Of a stretch of DNA of 64,000 nucleotides, positions 1 to 12,551 are shown piece after piece (position 1 is the stretch's first letter; every line of letters starts with the position of its first letter). The notes under the pieces were generated by a model, which searched no databases, was not told the DNA's origin, and saw nothing but the letters and a program-made list of their open reading frames with translations. This DNA comes from Podocnemis expansa. Lineage: Eukaryota > Chordata > Testudines > Podocnemididae. The stretch lies in assembly GCA_007922195.1 (NCBI GenBank), contig ML681997.1, forward strand, positions 14,225,565-14,289,564, given 5' to 3'. A program made the position numbers and the translations under genes.

Positions 1-785
1 GGAATGCGCCAGAACGCTGTGTAATAACCCACGGGGAGGAAGGGGTTAACACTCTGGTCAGTGAGTCCCAGGACAGCCATTAGGAACAAAGCACAGCTTT
101 TTGAATTGGAGCAGCAGCTTTGCCTGCTCCTGTTTGGATGCAGCAGAGCTCCTGGGAGGATGAAGAGGAGGCCAGAGGGGCCTGAGGAAGGATCCAGCAA
201 CATCCTTGCCAAAGATAAGCTACGTTTGTTACTGACCAGGTGTGAGTAGAACAGGGAATGTTTACTTAGATGCGGTCAGGGTATTTTCTTTGTTTTTAGA
301 CTTCTCTGTGCTGAGCACATTTACCCTCTCCCCCTACCCTGTAACCACCTAAGTTAATTCCCAGAGAAGCAACTCTCTGTGTTTTTTATCTGTTCTTTTT
401 GATTAAAGATTTTACCTCTTAAGTAATTCTGGTTCTGTGTCCTGGAACGGCAAGAGGTTTGTGTGCACGTGCCTCAGACTGCACAGGCAGCTACTAAAGG
501 GGACTCTGTTCCCGTTCCAGCTCATATTGCAGCTGGAGTTCAGTCACTTTTCTGAGGGAGGAATAAAAGTGATTGAGGATACCTCACAGGAAGGAATTCT
601 CAAGTGTGCTTTCCTGGGTTTCAAGAGGTTTTATGCATTTTGGTGGTGGCAGCGATACCACTCCAAGGCCAGGAAGTGGAAGCCTTGGAGAGTTTTAAGA
701 GCAGGCTTTAAGGCCAGTGGCTTTTCAGGCCTATTGCGGGCCCCCACCTTCTGCACTCAGAGTGCCAGAGTGAGGAAACAGCCTT
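1..785 (+). mobile_element. Partial LTR-retroelement-like sequence
   Basis: The stretch has a T-rich polyadenylation-like part with GATTAAAG near 402, then a block containing TGGTGGTGGCAGCG at 641-654, which resembles the junction just after an LTR in reptile retroelements I remember. No gag or pol frame follows and neither LTR border could be fixed. The short frames here are not recognisable proteins. It could equally be an unclassified repeat, so the call is weak. Confidence 0.3.
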
Positions 786-1804
786 GACACGCTGTGTTCC
801 AGCATGTTCATCTATTTTTAGGGGGCCCTGGAACACAGCATTCTGGTGTGTTCCCCTACTTTTAGGGGCCTCAGAACGCCATTTTGATGCATTCCCCCTT
901 ACTTTAACTCCTGAACACTCCCAGTGTTATATGACACAAACTCCGTATAAGAGCAGTAGGCTGGATTTTTTTCTCACATCTACCAAGCATTTGTCTAGTA
1001 CACCTAGGGCAGTGGAGGCTGGGATATATTCTTTTCTTCCCGTGATGGGTTTTTTTTACTGATCCGTGTACCGCCGCCATAGAGTTTTGCATCTGAGCTG
1101 AGGATGGTGAGACCCTGTGAACACGGCAGAGAATTCCACCTCTGGATGCCCTGCCCTGAAGATGACCTTGACCCCCCCCCCCCAGAAAAACTTAATCTCT
1201 GTGCCATCAACTCTGTTATTCTTGGTGGGCACTTGATACAGAGCAGAGGGAGGCATGAGTCCCAGCAGAGTTGAGAGCCTTGAAGGTCAAGCCTAGTGAA
1301 TGGATCATGGCAGTGATCTGTTCCTCTCTGCCTGCTCTGCTCAAAACGCAGTTTTGGATGGACTGCATTTCCCTTGTCTCTTCTGTAATTATCCTTGCAG
1401 TGCCTTGACTATGTCAGAAAGGAATGAGTGGGATTTTTGTGCCAGTCACACACATAAAAAGACATTTCTGGTTCCTGTCTTGTTGAGTTTGGTGTGACTG
1501 CAGGACTGACTGCATGCCACTTTGATAGACTGGGCAGATGAAGCATGAGCCATCATTCCCACAATCCCTGATCTTCCTCCCAGGTGCAATTTCCCATACG
1601 AGGGAGAAGCTTACTAGCACCTATGTGCTTATCTATTATACTGGGACTGGCTCACTATTGTGTGGGGCTTCCTCTGGCTGTGGGGCCTGGAGCACACTTT
1701 ATTCTGGTGTTGCACAGAGAGATAGAGGGGCGGGGGAAAACGAGGTGAGGGGAAAGTTGCAGAAGATGGGAATAGGCTAATCGTGACAGAATTGGCTGCA
1801 TATC

Positions 1805-1926
1805 TTGACCCTACAGCCCACTCGCCCCACAAGCCAAATCCAGCCATCTCCCTGGCTTTCCATGACCCACTTACCACTGTGTGATAAAACAGTAATGTGT
1901 CCTGTCACAGTGGCTGAGGACCGCTG
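1805..1926 (+). mobile_element. Degraded hAT MITE (family of 13674-13850)
   Basis: It shares the words CCAAATCCAGCCAT, GGCTTTCCATGACCCACTT and AGTAATGTGTCCTG with the better copies at 13674-13850 and 34556-34703, in the same order. The right end is a decayed hAT-type terminal repeat (GTGGCTGAGGACCGCTG). The left end is lost, so no target duplication can be scored. Confidence 0.6.
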
Positions 1927-1979
1927 GCCTAAAGAGATGCTGTGAGACTCGGGGAGTAGGGCAGCAAATTAGGATGTGG

Positions 1980-2095
1980 TGATGTGGGTTTTGTGCCCAC
2001 TTCTGCCACTGTCTGTTTTATGACTTTCGGCAAGTTACTTCAGTGCCTCAGTTTCTTCATCTCTAAAATGGGAATAAAGATAACTTTACCTTCTA
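1980..2095 (+). mobile_element. MIR/CORE-type SINE fragment
   Basis: The order GCCACT, then GGCAAGTTACTT, then CCTCAGTTTCTTCATCT, then AAAATGGGAATAA is the signature of the MIR-type SINE body and 3' part. The tRNA-like head is not recognisable. It is followed by an AT-rich (ATT)n tract at 2101-2128. Confidence 0.6.
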
Positions 2096-2965
2096 AACAT
2101 TATTTTTTTTATTATTATTTATTATTAAAAGGGGTAGGGCTGTGGAAAGATGATGCATCACTAGGGGATGAGAACTTTTGTCTTTTTTAGTGGGGGTGAG
2201 GGGAGTTTTGGAGAGGCTGATTCAGTCACTGAGTAGCAATCTCAGCTTTGTATTAAGAGCTGCTGAGCAATTCGCTCTTCTCAGAAAATCCACCAATGAC
2301 TTCACATGAAAAACAGACTTTGGAGAAGGAGAAAAACTGAACTGAAAGTCAGGGGATAAAGCTGTTTTGCAATGCTTGAACAGTCATACTACCACTGCGC
2401 AGGCTGGCTGGGGATACCTAAGGTTTTTGACACTTGACTTAGGTCATGCAGTGGTTGCAGGATAAGTATGCAACTTCTGGAAATCTGTAAAATCTGACTA
2501 TGACAAAAGTGGATCTGTGCGATGTTTGATTTTACCATTTGAGAGTAAAAATCATGGGTTTGGGGGGGAAGGGGTATGTGGCAGGACTTTAGTTCTTGGG
2601 GGATGTAGGAGAAAAGGAGAACTGCTGATTTTCGGGACAGCTCTTAACCTTCACATTATTATTTTTTGAGAATCTAATCCTAATTGGTGTGGCTCTCCAC
2701 CAGTGAATACCCTCTTAAACAATTCACTTAGAAACCCCATCAAAACAATTGGAGGGGCTGCTTGAATTGGTTTTCTGAAACAAATAGGTGTCAAGCTTGA
2801 TTTTTAAAGGGTTTGCCATTAGCCAGGAAACTGGCATGCTTCACATCTTCATGGGTTGGCTGCTTAAGAGACTGAAAAAAAAAAGAAAGACAAAATCCAT
2901 ATCCTTTATACTTCATTATGTTTATTCTCTTTCTAATTCTTGTCTTTCTGCAGATTCTCCTGGTG

Positions 2966-3130
2966 TTTGGCAAAACAAACAAGGAGCCTGATGGCACTTT
3001 TAAAGACTAACAGATTTTATTTGTCACATGAGCTTTTGTGGAAGAAAATCCCACTTCATCAGATGCCTGAAGATGGGAGACTTACAATATAAATGTAGGG
3101 GAGTGTAAGTCATTGGATCAGGTCAGGGGG
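2966..3130 (+). mobile_element. 'CTCCTTG' retroposon, single-arm copy A
   Basis: It carries the family words GCAAAACAAACAAGGAG, TGGCACTTTTAAAGACTAAC, CATGAGCTTTTGTGG, AAAATCCCACTTCATCAGATG and GTGTAAGTCATTGGATCAGG in the order seen in the full copies. The head lacks the AAAGGGGTAGCC start and there is no second arm. I do not recognise a published name for the family. Confidence 0.75.
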
Positions 3131-4070
3131 ACGAGGAAGGGACGTGCCAGCTCTATGATAGACACTCTTTTGGAGCCCTCGAACAAAGCATATCCAGAGT
3201 TTCTCTGAGCTGTACCAGGAGCTCACTAGGTTTCTTCCTCAACTGCTTATGGTTGACCCACCCTATTCTAATGTGAGTATCAGTGGCAGCTTCCCACTCA
3301 GGATTTGAAGTGCTTGTTGCATACCAGCACATCATCATACCTCTCTGTCGTCCAATGTAGAAATGAAAGACAAAGCTCACTACCATACTATTAGGGAAAG
3401 GAAAAAGAGTTAAGGGCTATGAAAGTTACAAAATGGAGATGTATCTCTTTGCAACAAGGCTGGCCATTCCTGGACAAAATTCTGTCCCACTGAAGTGAAA
3501 TAGAAGGAGAAATGGGAAGTGAAACAGTTTCCGTGTTAATGTATAGCACTAACGTACTTTGTGCATGCATGAAAAAGCATGAGTGAATAGGATGGGAAAA
3601 GTTTTCTTTTTACGCACATTAACTATTTGAGTCCTGGATTCCTCTGGGATTTTATTTAGCCTTTGCCTTTCTTCTTCTTATGCTACATCCAAAAAGAGTG
3701 CCAGGTCATATTTTAAACACCAGCTATGCCTCTGCATGAGGCTTTATGAAAGAGTGTGGTGCCTTAATGCATTTGTTTTTCAATTCTGCCTTTCATTGGC
3801 AAACACAATTCACTAGGTTTATGAAGGACTCAGAATCAGTTTATTTTTCTATACCCTTTCTGATTGTTTTCTGAGTGCCAATCAAATTAGAATAACTATG
3901 CAACTGACTTCTGTACTGCATTGTTCATATAATAATACAAAATAATTACTTGTCATTAATGAATTTAATCACCTAAATTTCAGAGCAATTCTCTAATTTG
4001 TCAAAATTCTTTTGAATTCTAATACTGTCCTCCAAAGTGCTTGCAACCCCTCCCAGTTTGATAATATAAA
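3131..4070. other. No feature seen (AT-rich)
   Basis: No coding region, RNA gene or repeat was recognised. The DNA is AT-rich with frequent stops in all frames. Confidence 0.5.
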
Positions 4071-4156
4071 TCATGCGATAAATACGTTTGTTACTCTTTA
4101 AACATGCCACAGGACTCCTTGTTTGTTTTGCTAGACTAATACTGCTACCCCTTTGG
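4071..4156 (-). mobile_element. 'CTCCTTG' retroposon, head fragment B
   Basis: Read on the minus strand it starts with AAAGGGGTAGC, continues through TTAGTCTAGCAAAACAAACAAGGAGTCC and stops near GCATGA. Only the first part of one arm is left. It lies directly beside a CR1-like fragment. The copy at 2966 also begins with a head, so the two are not arms of one hairpin. Confidence 0.7.
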
Positions 4157-4159
4157 ATC

Positions 4160-4375
4160 TCAGTTTGGTGTCATCCTCAGATTTTGTAAGCATACTCTTC
4201 ACTCTATTTTGAAATCATTATTAAAAATATTGAATAGTATTGGACCCAGTACTGACCACTGGGGGCCTCTAATAAATATGGCCTCCCAGGTTGGCAAGCT
4301 TGAGTACAGTTTTTGCATCCTCATTGCATTAATTTAATTTGGACCATATTTCCCTAGTTTGCTAGCACAAAACAT
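4160..4375 (-). mobile_element. CR1-like LINE internal fragment
   Basis: The plus strand shows the familiar reverse complement of CR1 coding DNA: TTTGGTGTCATCCTCAG, ATATTGAATAGTATTGGACC and CAGTACTGACCACTGGGG. It belongs to the reverse-transcriptase region. No open frame survives and both ends are truncated. The family call rests on recall of CR1 copies in turtles and crocodilians. Confidence 0.6.
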
Positions 4376-4419
4376 ATCACTGTTGATTACATATATCTTT
4401 AAAGAGAATTAGGGTACAT

Positions 4420-7400
4420 GGGTCAAATTCTCCCTCACCCACCCTTGAGCAATTCCAGCAAAGATAATGTATGATAGCTAGGAATACTAGCTTCTAGCCC
4501 ATGTGATGTTGCTCAGCTGGATGTTTCTCTGTTCCAACATTGGACATGAAATCTTGGTTGCTTGGTCTGTAACCCCATTTTGCAAACTGATAACCACCAA
4601 GGCTCTCATCCTGCCACAGCAGAATCAATGATCAAATTCCCACTGAGTTTAATAGGAGCAAGATGACTTTCCAAACTCTTGGCGGCTTATCTGAATGAAA
4701 CATGAACTCGGATCCTTTTGAAGTTTGCCCATTCCTGTTAATACAGTTCTTCTCATGCTTTGCTGCTTGCCAAAGTTTTTTGTTCATTTTTTCACTAATT
4801 ACTGTTTGTGCTTCAGATGATTAATTTTTCTGCCCTTAAATGACCTTCCCAAGAAACTAGATTCTGTGTTTTAAACTGAGGTGAAATCCTGGCTTCACTG
4901 AAGTCAACCAGAGTTTGCCCCAGTATCCTGAGACAGGATATCATCTCAGGGATTTATGAAAGCATAGGCCTAGTAATGAAAAAACTAGTTGATGCTGGCA
5001 AAACCCATTGGTTTAAGAAACCAACTAACAGACATGATTTAATGATAATTTCGTACTTGCTATAGACCAGAACCGTTGTGTTTAAAATCACATCAATTGG
5101 TTATTCAACTATTAATGGGAATTATGCATCCGTATCTCTTAGGCAACAATGAAAATTTGAGCCTGTTTTTTTTTTTTAATATATTGTGTTATTTAACATA
5201 TAGACAATGCCCACCTGGCTTCATCTCCACTCAATCCCATTCCTGATTTGAAGAGAAGGCTGGTATCACTGCAGTTATTTGCATTCAGTTTTGCAGCATT
5301 AATTGCAAAGCCTTGTGGAAGTGCTGTTGATACCTTTTGTAAAATGTGACTGATTGAAAGTGATGTGTGCTGTATTTATGGAAAGCTAACAGAAAAAGCT
5401 AATATTTACCTGGTTTGTCAGTTGTGATAGCCACCACTCTTTCGCCTAGACTGACAAGTGTTGGCACAAGGAGATGCAAAATGCAATACTTTTGTACAAA
5501 TAAAGGCCACTTGATAAGACAAGCAGCATTTCCAGTGTTGCTTTTCCTGGGAAGGGCATCTTTAGTTCCTCCTACATTAGAGCTCAGTGCTTAATTTGTA
5601 TGAAGGCTGAGCCCTGGCAGTTCATAGCCTTGGCACTTCTGGACTTGCCATATCAGTTACGAATGTTGAAAAATAAAAAGAGAAGAAAAGAAAAGAAAAA
5701 TTGTTTGAGCCCTGGAATTTTTCTTTACAGATTAAACACTGGCTTTCTTTGCTATTGAACATTTCTGAAGGGATGCACTGAAACTGTTGTTGAGGTGAAG
5801 CATATCTGCCAGTCACCCCTATTGGCCAGCATGGCCCATTTTTATGGCTGCCCATTCTTTTCCCCTGAGACAAATTCACCCCTCTAGACATGACCAATAG
5901 GAGCCATAAGCTGACATAAAGCAAGGCTGATTTTAGCTACTCAAGTTGACCTTTCGTCTGTATTGGGCCCTGCTGAAATGTTTGCTAAACTCCTCAGCAA
6001 ACTGCCACAAAACAAGTAATTGCTGGTTTTGGGTCACATAGTGCTGCTCTTTCTGAACAGGGTACTGTTGCGCTTCATGGGATTTTTTCCATCAACATGA
6101 CTTGAAGCTGGATCGGACCAAGAAAGGGGAACTTTCTCAGAGAAGCAAACTGGGAAGAGAAAGAAAGTTATTCCCAAATGTTATTTAACCAGTATTGTTT
6201 TCTGTTCCCTTTTAATATTTATCATTACATACATTTTGTGAGTTGACACTTTTTCCTCTCATGTTCGGCTTTTCCCTTTTTCCAGCAGTGAAATCTTAAA
6301 GACTCAGTTCTGATCTCACACTGGTTTAACACAGTTGTAGCTCTATTGACTCTATTGAATGTTTTGCCACCAGAAAATGCAGTTGTGTCAAATTGATTAG
6401 TGGAAAGTATCAATTATGATGACATTTCATTTCAGGGGGAAAACTGTTGACACGACGCATTCTGCTAGAGCTGAAATGGAACAGTCGATTTTCAATTTCA
6501 AAATGATTTTCGGTTCAATTTTGTAAAGTTTACATTATACAATAATGATGTTTAAAAATGGAAATCTGAATGAAACTTTTCATTTTTATCAGAAGAAAAT
6601 GGTTTGATTGATTCAAACACTGTTTTCAGCATGTCAGTTTTCAGGAAATTTCAGTTGTCTTGGTTTTTTTCTTTGTATTTGAATGGAGATTTTTTCAAAA
6701 TCACTGAATTTCTAATTCCTGCAGAGCACTGCTATTCTCTTAAGAGGAGTGACAGCAGTGTAAGTGAAATCTGATGTAAACCCATAATATTTTACTTTTA
6801 AGATCACTGCTCACTTTAAAATTACTGAACTCTTACCTTTAGGGCCTCAGGGCTATACCAAAGAAACCAAGAAATGTATGCGAGGGAAGGGAACAAACCC
6901 CAGTTTGAACACTTCTCTTCTTTGTAATTAACTTGTTTAAAAAAGGGATCTGACGTATACAGCACTTCATTCCTGCACAGCTTTATAAATTGTTGTCCCA
7001 AAGTCTCAAAGCATGTATCATATATTATGCTCTTCTTCCCTGTACTGCTGAATGGTTTTCAAAGAGAACAAGTCTCTAACATCGTTTCAGGCTAAAAATA
7101 ATTTATTATATTTTTAAATGTTTCTAAAATGTATTTATTTGCTTAACCCACATTGAAATGATACTTTAAGTAAAGGTCAAGAGATACAACAAAGGACTTC
7201 TTTAGTTCTGAGCTGCAGAATAGTAAACAATATTTAATTTTCTGAAGCAGGAAACACAGTAAGGGATATAGTCAGCAAAGGCAAAGATAATGTCCACTGA
7301 TATTTCATAGTATCTAATAAAACTATCTTTGCTTGTTTGTGTTCCCTAAACTATAGGGGATTGAATAAAAACAGCTGTGCTAATAAAGATTGTACAGATG

Positions 7401-8095
7401 TGTCTGAAGATCTGGATTTGGGGCTCTCACATACAGTGACTTAGACACACATTTATGATGTCAAAACATGTTGAAATGGGTGGAAGATAAGAATTTAAAC
7501 CATTTATAAAGAATGGATTTACAGAATGGGCCAAATGCCTAAAGATGTGTAATTCAGAGAAACTGTTAAAAGCTGCTCATATTTCTATTATATAATATAG
7601 TTCAATCAGAGGCTATATTTAAAGATTTCTTTTCAGCCTTTCTTACTTTCCCATATTTTATTTTGATAGATTTTGACTTGCAAGACAACAGTCTTCTGTT
7701 TCTTCAGAGTATGTTTGCCTGTACTGCTTATTCCCTAGCTGATATGCCCTTGTGTTTACTGTATTTCCACAGTAAAAATTATTACAATTCAGATCTGATT
7801 TCACATGGGGTAATAGTGGTCTAGTTGATTTCAGTGCAGTTACCCTCCAAATTAATTTCAAATGTTGTATGCCAGAGATTTTCCCATTATTTACACCACT
7901 GCAATTCCTGGTAGATATACAGGGTTAACTGAGACCAGAATTCAGCCTATTGGATCTTTAAAGAACTGCAGTTACTTCAAGTCCAGGCTTTATTTTCCAT
8001 TGGATGCATCCGACAATGCTGAAGCTTAGGTCAACTGAAGGCAAAATGTTGCAGCTTCAGTTCTCTGACTTAAAAACCCTTCCTAATAAGCAGCG
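4420..8095. other. No feature seen (AT-rich, 3.7 kb)
   Basis: I see no supported gene or intact repeat. There is an (AAAAG)n-like tract at about 5679-5700. The sequence at about 5584-5640 resembles one end of a hAT element (CAGTGCTTAATTTG), but no partner end was found. This could be intronic or intergenic DNA. Confidence 0.5.
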
Positions 8096-8386
8096 TAGTG
8101 GTTTTCAAACTATGGCTCAGGACCACAAAGTGAATCATGGCTCCACTTTAATGGGGTCGCCAGGGCAGACTTGCTGGTATTTGGGGCTGAAGCCGAAGCC
8201 CAAGGATTCAAGTCAGGGCATAGGGGCTCAGTTTGCAGGCTCCCCCACCCCCTCATCTGGGACCAGCTTTGACCTCTTGCCCGAGATGGTGAAACTTGGG
8301 CTAAGGATTTGGTCCCCCTTCTGGGGGTCCTATATTAATTTTTCATCAGAAGGGGGTTGTGTTGCACTGAAGTTTGAGAATCACTG
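8096..8386. mobile_element. hAT-like non-autonomous element
   Basis: The ends are inverted: TAGTGGTTTTCAAACTATGG at left and TGAAGTTTGAGAATCACTG at right, which is the CAGTGGTTNTCAAAC terminal repeat of this window's hAT group. The interior is GC-rich and non-coding. An 8-bp duplication is not clear. The 160-residue frame that runs through it is chance. Confidence 0.65.
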
Positions 8387-9689
8387 TAAAAGTGCTTCCC
8401 CTGTGGATCTTCCAGGCACACTGCTTAGCACATCTTTCTCTCTTTCTCCCCAGGCTACAGGGGAGAGAGAGTGCGCTCCTAGCTGACACGGTCATATTCC
8501 TGGACTGATCCTTTTCTATTATTTTGTGTGTTTTAACCTGTGGGCTGGGCATCCAAAATCCAAATACACAGATGGAAGCCATGTTTCCATAGCTGGCTCT
8601 CTATCCCTGCCTAGTGGCTGGCCCAGAAAGAGGCTGAGTCTGCTATGGCCTTTGAGCTAAGAGAAATGTTCATCTTAGCACAATCTGTATAGTCTCAGAG
8701 TGTCTGGCTCGTCCCTCTTCTGGGATTCTGCCACATAAATGATGCAGCCAGTGATGCAGGAGTGACAGGCGCTGGTAAATATTCCTGTCCCCACAGGCAA
8801 GTTCAATGGCTTTGGGCAGAGGAGTGCCTAGGGGTGGGGTAGTAGAACCCCCTAGGTGAAGGAAATGTCCCCAGAAAAGTGGCTGAGCCAGAGCTTTGTT
8901 GACCAACAGACAGCACCTGCATTGTTGGAGTCACACCCATCCAGAAAAAGCATAGCTGTGGACATGACAGGGCAGCACTTTCCTCAAGTCGGAGTTGGGT
9001 TCTGACTAGATGCTGCAGCAGGCCTATATCAATCATCATGACTTCTGTCTTGCTCTTGGAGTCCTATAATCCCTGCTGAGAGACAAGGTGGAGGGCCTAT
9101 GGAAGGAGGTTTCCTGCTTTGCTTAGTCTAGGCATACGGGTCCAGGATTTGTACTTGATGGTCACTCATTCTGGTGGGGGAAGGACCCAGGCACTTGGCA
9201 GTGGCTCAGATGTCGAAGGAGCACCATTGAGGAGTCACCTGCTGTCCTGTGGCATACAGTGTGTTTCTGGCACCGGCATTTGGCTCCCTCCAAGCCTCAT
9301 GCACCTGTTCCCTAACCAATACATGAGAATTTGCTTTACCTAAAGCTGTGTGGACTTTAAGGATTGTGAATCAGAGAGGCTGGGCCAATCCATTTCTATG
9401 TTAAATGGACGGACAGAAGTCTATGCGTCTATGGTGATTGGGGGAAGAGTCCCAATCCCTGCAGGATGGGAGTTCCTGGTGTAGTGTCTGGGGACTGGGG
9501 ATGCTTGCTTGGGGACTGTCCTATAGGTGGCCAGAGGACATGCATCCATTGCCTGGGACTGATTGCACATGGGGGGCTAGTGTGGACTGGCTCAGGAGTG
9601 AGTGGTCTCTGGTAAAGGGGGTAAACTGGAATTCAGGAATGGAGATTGGGGATGACAACAGCATACTGGACTAGATTCTGGGAACAGCC

Positions 9690-10152
9690 TGTCACAGTGG
9701 TGCAGCAATACCAGGCTTGATGCTGTAATTGGTGCTGATAATTTTATGTGAGTATACAGCAAAGGAGGGTGACTCAGGCCTGCTCACTACTGCAGGTCCC
9801 AGCCCCAGGACCCTGTAGACCACAGCTTTCTGTTTCAGCTCAAATTGCACTCTCTGCTGCTGTCTCTATGGGCCACTTTCACCAGCCCAAACACCTTCTC
9901 TGCCTGTTCAGGGGCCTGCTGCCACCTCTTCCAGCAATAATACTGTCTTGGATACTGTTGGCCTCTCCACCTGCAAGTCTTTCCTCTTTGAGCTCCAGCC
10001 AACACCTGCTCTGCTCTGCCCTTCATTTCCTTTTATATGGGTCTGCTGGCCTTTGATTGGCTATTGGCTCTCCTATTGGCTGGCTCCCACGCAGCCTCCC
10101 TAAAGTTGCTTTTACCCCTTAAGTGCCAGTGTGGGGCAGATGCCCCATCACA
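9690..10152 (-). mobile_element. Candidate LTR, minus strand
   Basis: On the minus strand the block starts TGTGATGGGGC and ends CACTGTGACA. It holds three CCAAT-type boxes (ATTGGC words on the plus strand at about 10057-10083), followed by a TATA-like CATATAAAAGG (10028-10040). That order fits an LTR U3 promoter. There is no flanking direct repeat, no internal coding region and no second LTR, so a cellular promoter-like repeat is not excluded. Confidence 0.4.
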
Positions 10153-10244
10153 GGTCCCAAAGAAAAGTTATTGCATACTTAGTTGTCCTTATATGTGACA
10201 TCTTTGGCTGATGGCTTACATCTCATATCTCAGGCTCTCTGAGT

Positions 10245-10634
10245 GGCTATGTCTACACTACAAAAGGTAAGTTGACTTAATAAAGTTGACTTTGTGAGTC
10301 CACCCTTCTCTTAAGTCAACTTAACAAAGTTGGTTAAGTTGGCTTAAGAAAGTCTCCTAATAAAAATGTGTTTGCTTAAGTTGACTTTTCTAAGTTGACT
10401 TAAGCAGGCATATGTTATTACATAGGGCTTCTTAAGTCAACTTAGATGGCCACATTGCACTGTCAACTTAATAAAGTTGACTTAACGCCTAAGTCAACTT
10501 AAAGGGTGAGAATTATTAAGTTGCCTTAAGGAAGACCTTAAGTCAACTTAATGAACTCCAAATGTGGCCAGGGCTTTGCTTAAGCTGACTTAAGCCTCTT
10601 TAAATCGACTTAAGCTCATAAAGCAGACATAACC
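10245..10634. mobile_element. GTCTACA-type MITE with TTAAGTTGACTTAA interior
   Basis: The left end is GGCTATGTCTACACTA. The right end is a decayed inverse (CAGACATAACC). Between them, TTAAGTCAACTTAA and its reverse complement TTAAGTTGACTTAA recur in many variants, so either strand can fold into many alternative stems. Flanks AGT and AGC would be a decayed 3-bp duplication. The ends match the MITEs at 34102, 37211, 38952 and 50584. It has no coding capacity. Confidence 0.75.
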
Positions 10635-12109
10635 AGCGTAGCTCACTGCGGGGTCAACTTCACCCCTTGTATCCTCTGTCAAGAGCCTTTTCATGCATTT
10701 TGAAAACTACAGTGAATTTTCACAGCATAGCTGGGTTTTGCAGACCGCTTTTGCCATAGCACCTATCTCACTGGCAAGTACAAGAACCTTAAAGTTCTTT
10801 GTTTTGTTTTCCTGCACTGGGTAACTCTTTCCTTAATGACTCATGAGCATCCACAATAACTAGTCAGTGAAAGATACAAGATTTGTTCTAACAGAGCTGT
10901 CTTTTGCAAGGTTATGCATATGGCTTGGTTAAATACATTCCTGCACCTATAACTTAAGCAAATGGGTCAAACAATTTTTGAATGCCAGCCATTTGCGTCA
11001 ACTGGCTCAGACAACGCTGGTCATAGACACAGAAGTATGAGCAGACTAGAGACTTTGGACATAATCCAGGAAAATGGTCCCATCAAAGTAAAACATGCCA
11101 GATGGTTCCAGTAGCTTTTGTTGAATAAAGAGCTAAATTTGCCTTGCTTGTTTAAGGCCTAATCCTGCTCCCATGGAATTTGATGATAAAACTTGTATTG
11201 AAAGCTATCTAATCCATCTACCTTTAGTTTTTATGAGTCCATCACTGTTTGCTTCTCAGTAACTTCAGTCAGAGAACGATGTGGTTCTTAATATATATGC
11301 ATATTTTATAAGCTCTATAAATGTCACATGGCAGCAACAGATCTTTCTTGAATAGGAATTGTGCCATTTAATCAATAAAGCAACACTACAGGAGGCAATG
11401 ACCTGTTTATGTGCCTGTCACTTTAACATTAATAATGTAAATAATGTAAGTTATTAATAATGTACATAATGTTTGAAGAAACCAGTGCAAAATTTTCTTG
11501 ATTTTTCAGTAATTTTCAAAACTAAATTCTGTATGGTTTTAAAGCAAACAAACTTGCAAGCCAGAATGAATGTAGAACAGATAATAATATATGGCCAATT
11601 CATATGTCAGCATAATGTTCTTTCAAAAAATCTATTCTATAATTTTTTCCAGACATGTAAACACGCATCTCACCTTGTACACTGCCCCAGAAACTTTGGC
11701 ATTTAAAATCACCCATTTTCATATTAATCAAAGCCATACATTAAAGATACATGAAATATTTGCAGTGGAATTCAACTTGCTCAAAATGTGAGCATTTGCA
11801 CATTTGGTTGTATATTTAAAACGCTCTGCTTTTACAGAATGGTCACACTGAAGCCCCAGTTTGATCCATGTAGCCAGATTCCTGAAGTCACAAAGGCTCA
11901 AGGAGCTGGAAAGGTTCACCACTGCTAGCCTGATTGAAAGATAGTAGCCACATTTGTAACTGAAACTGTGTTTGTTCTGAAAGAACACAGGCTTTTATGC
12001 TTTCACTTATCCTCTTTGCTTGGAGTGCTTCACCCCACATTGGGTTGTTTACACCAGTGAGTGACTCTGGGACGGCTGGGTCTTAAGCCAGTACATGCTA
12101 CTGCTTTAG
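10635..12109. other. No feature seen
   Basis: AT-rich DNA without a supported gene or repeat. A short AATAATGTA tandem patch lies at about 11430-11470. Confidence 0.5.
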
Positions 12110-12120
12110 TTAACATAGAG

Positions 12121-12540
12121 AAGTTCCAAAAGGATAGTTCTGTCAGTCTAGTTCAGCAAAACAAACAAGGAGTCTTTAGACAAATGGATTACAAACAAAA
12201 ACTTCAAGGACAAACTGCAGGATTGGACTTCATATGCAGATTTGACACTGTTGCTTTAGGTTAAATAGGGATTTTGACTTCTTTGCTCATTACAGGTCAT
12301 TTTCCCTTCCTTTTACCTCACTTCCCTGTAATATACTGTACTGTTCTCCACCATTTGAATCTAAACAACTGGTTTGATTTGCTGTAAGAGTTTAACCTGA
12401 TCTTATGACTTACGCTTTCCCGCATTTATTTTGCTCCCGTTCATCTGCAAGTTCTGACGAAGTGGGATTTTCTCCCATGAAAGCTCATGCAATAAATAAA
12501 TGTGTTAGCTTTTTAAAGTGCAACAAGACACCTTGTTTGT
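12121..12540 (+). mobile_element. 'CTCCTTG' retroposon, full-length copy C
   Basis: The head TTCCAAAAGGATAG..CAGTCTAGTTCAGC..AACAAACAAGGAG starts just after TTAACATAGAG (12110-12120). The tail GAAGTGGGATTTTCTCCC..GACACCTTGTTTGT ends just before TTAACACAGAG (12541-12551). This is an 11-bp target duplication with one mismatch. The middle is a non-repeated block (about 12175-12395) instead of a mirror arm, so this may be closer to the parent form of the family than the hairpin copies. Confidence 0.8.
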
Positions 12541-12551
12541 TTAACACAGAG

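Noticed and set aside
2966..4156. Two arms of one fold-back element
   Set aside because: Both are head arms. A complete unit has one head and one T-run tail.
8004..8486. 160-residue plus-strand frame
   Set aside because: It runs across both borders of a hAT element, so it cannot be one conserved coding unit.
10245..10634. CRISPR-like or satellite array of TTAAGTTGACTTAA
   Set aside because: Spacing is irregular, repeats occur in both orientations, and terminal inverted repeats define a MITE.
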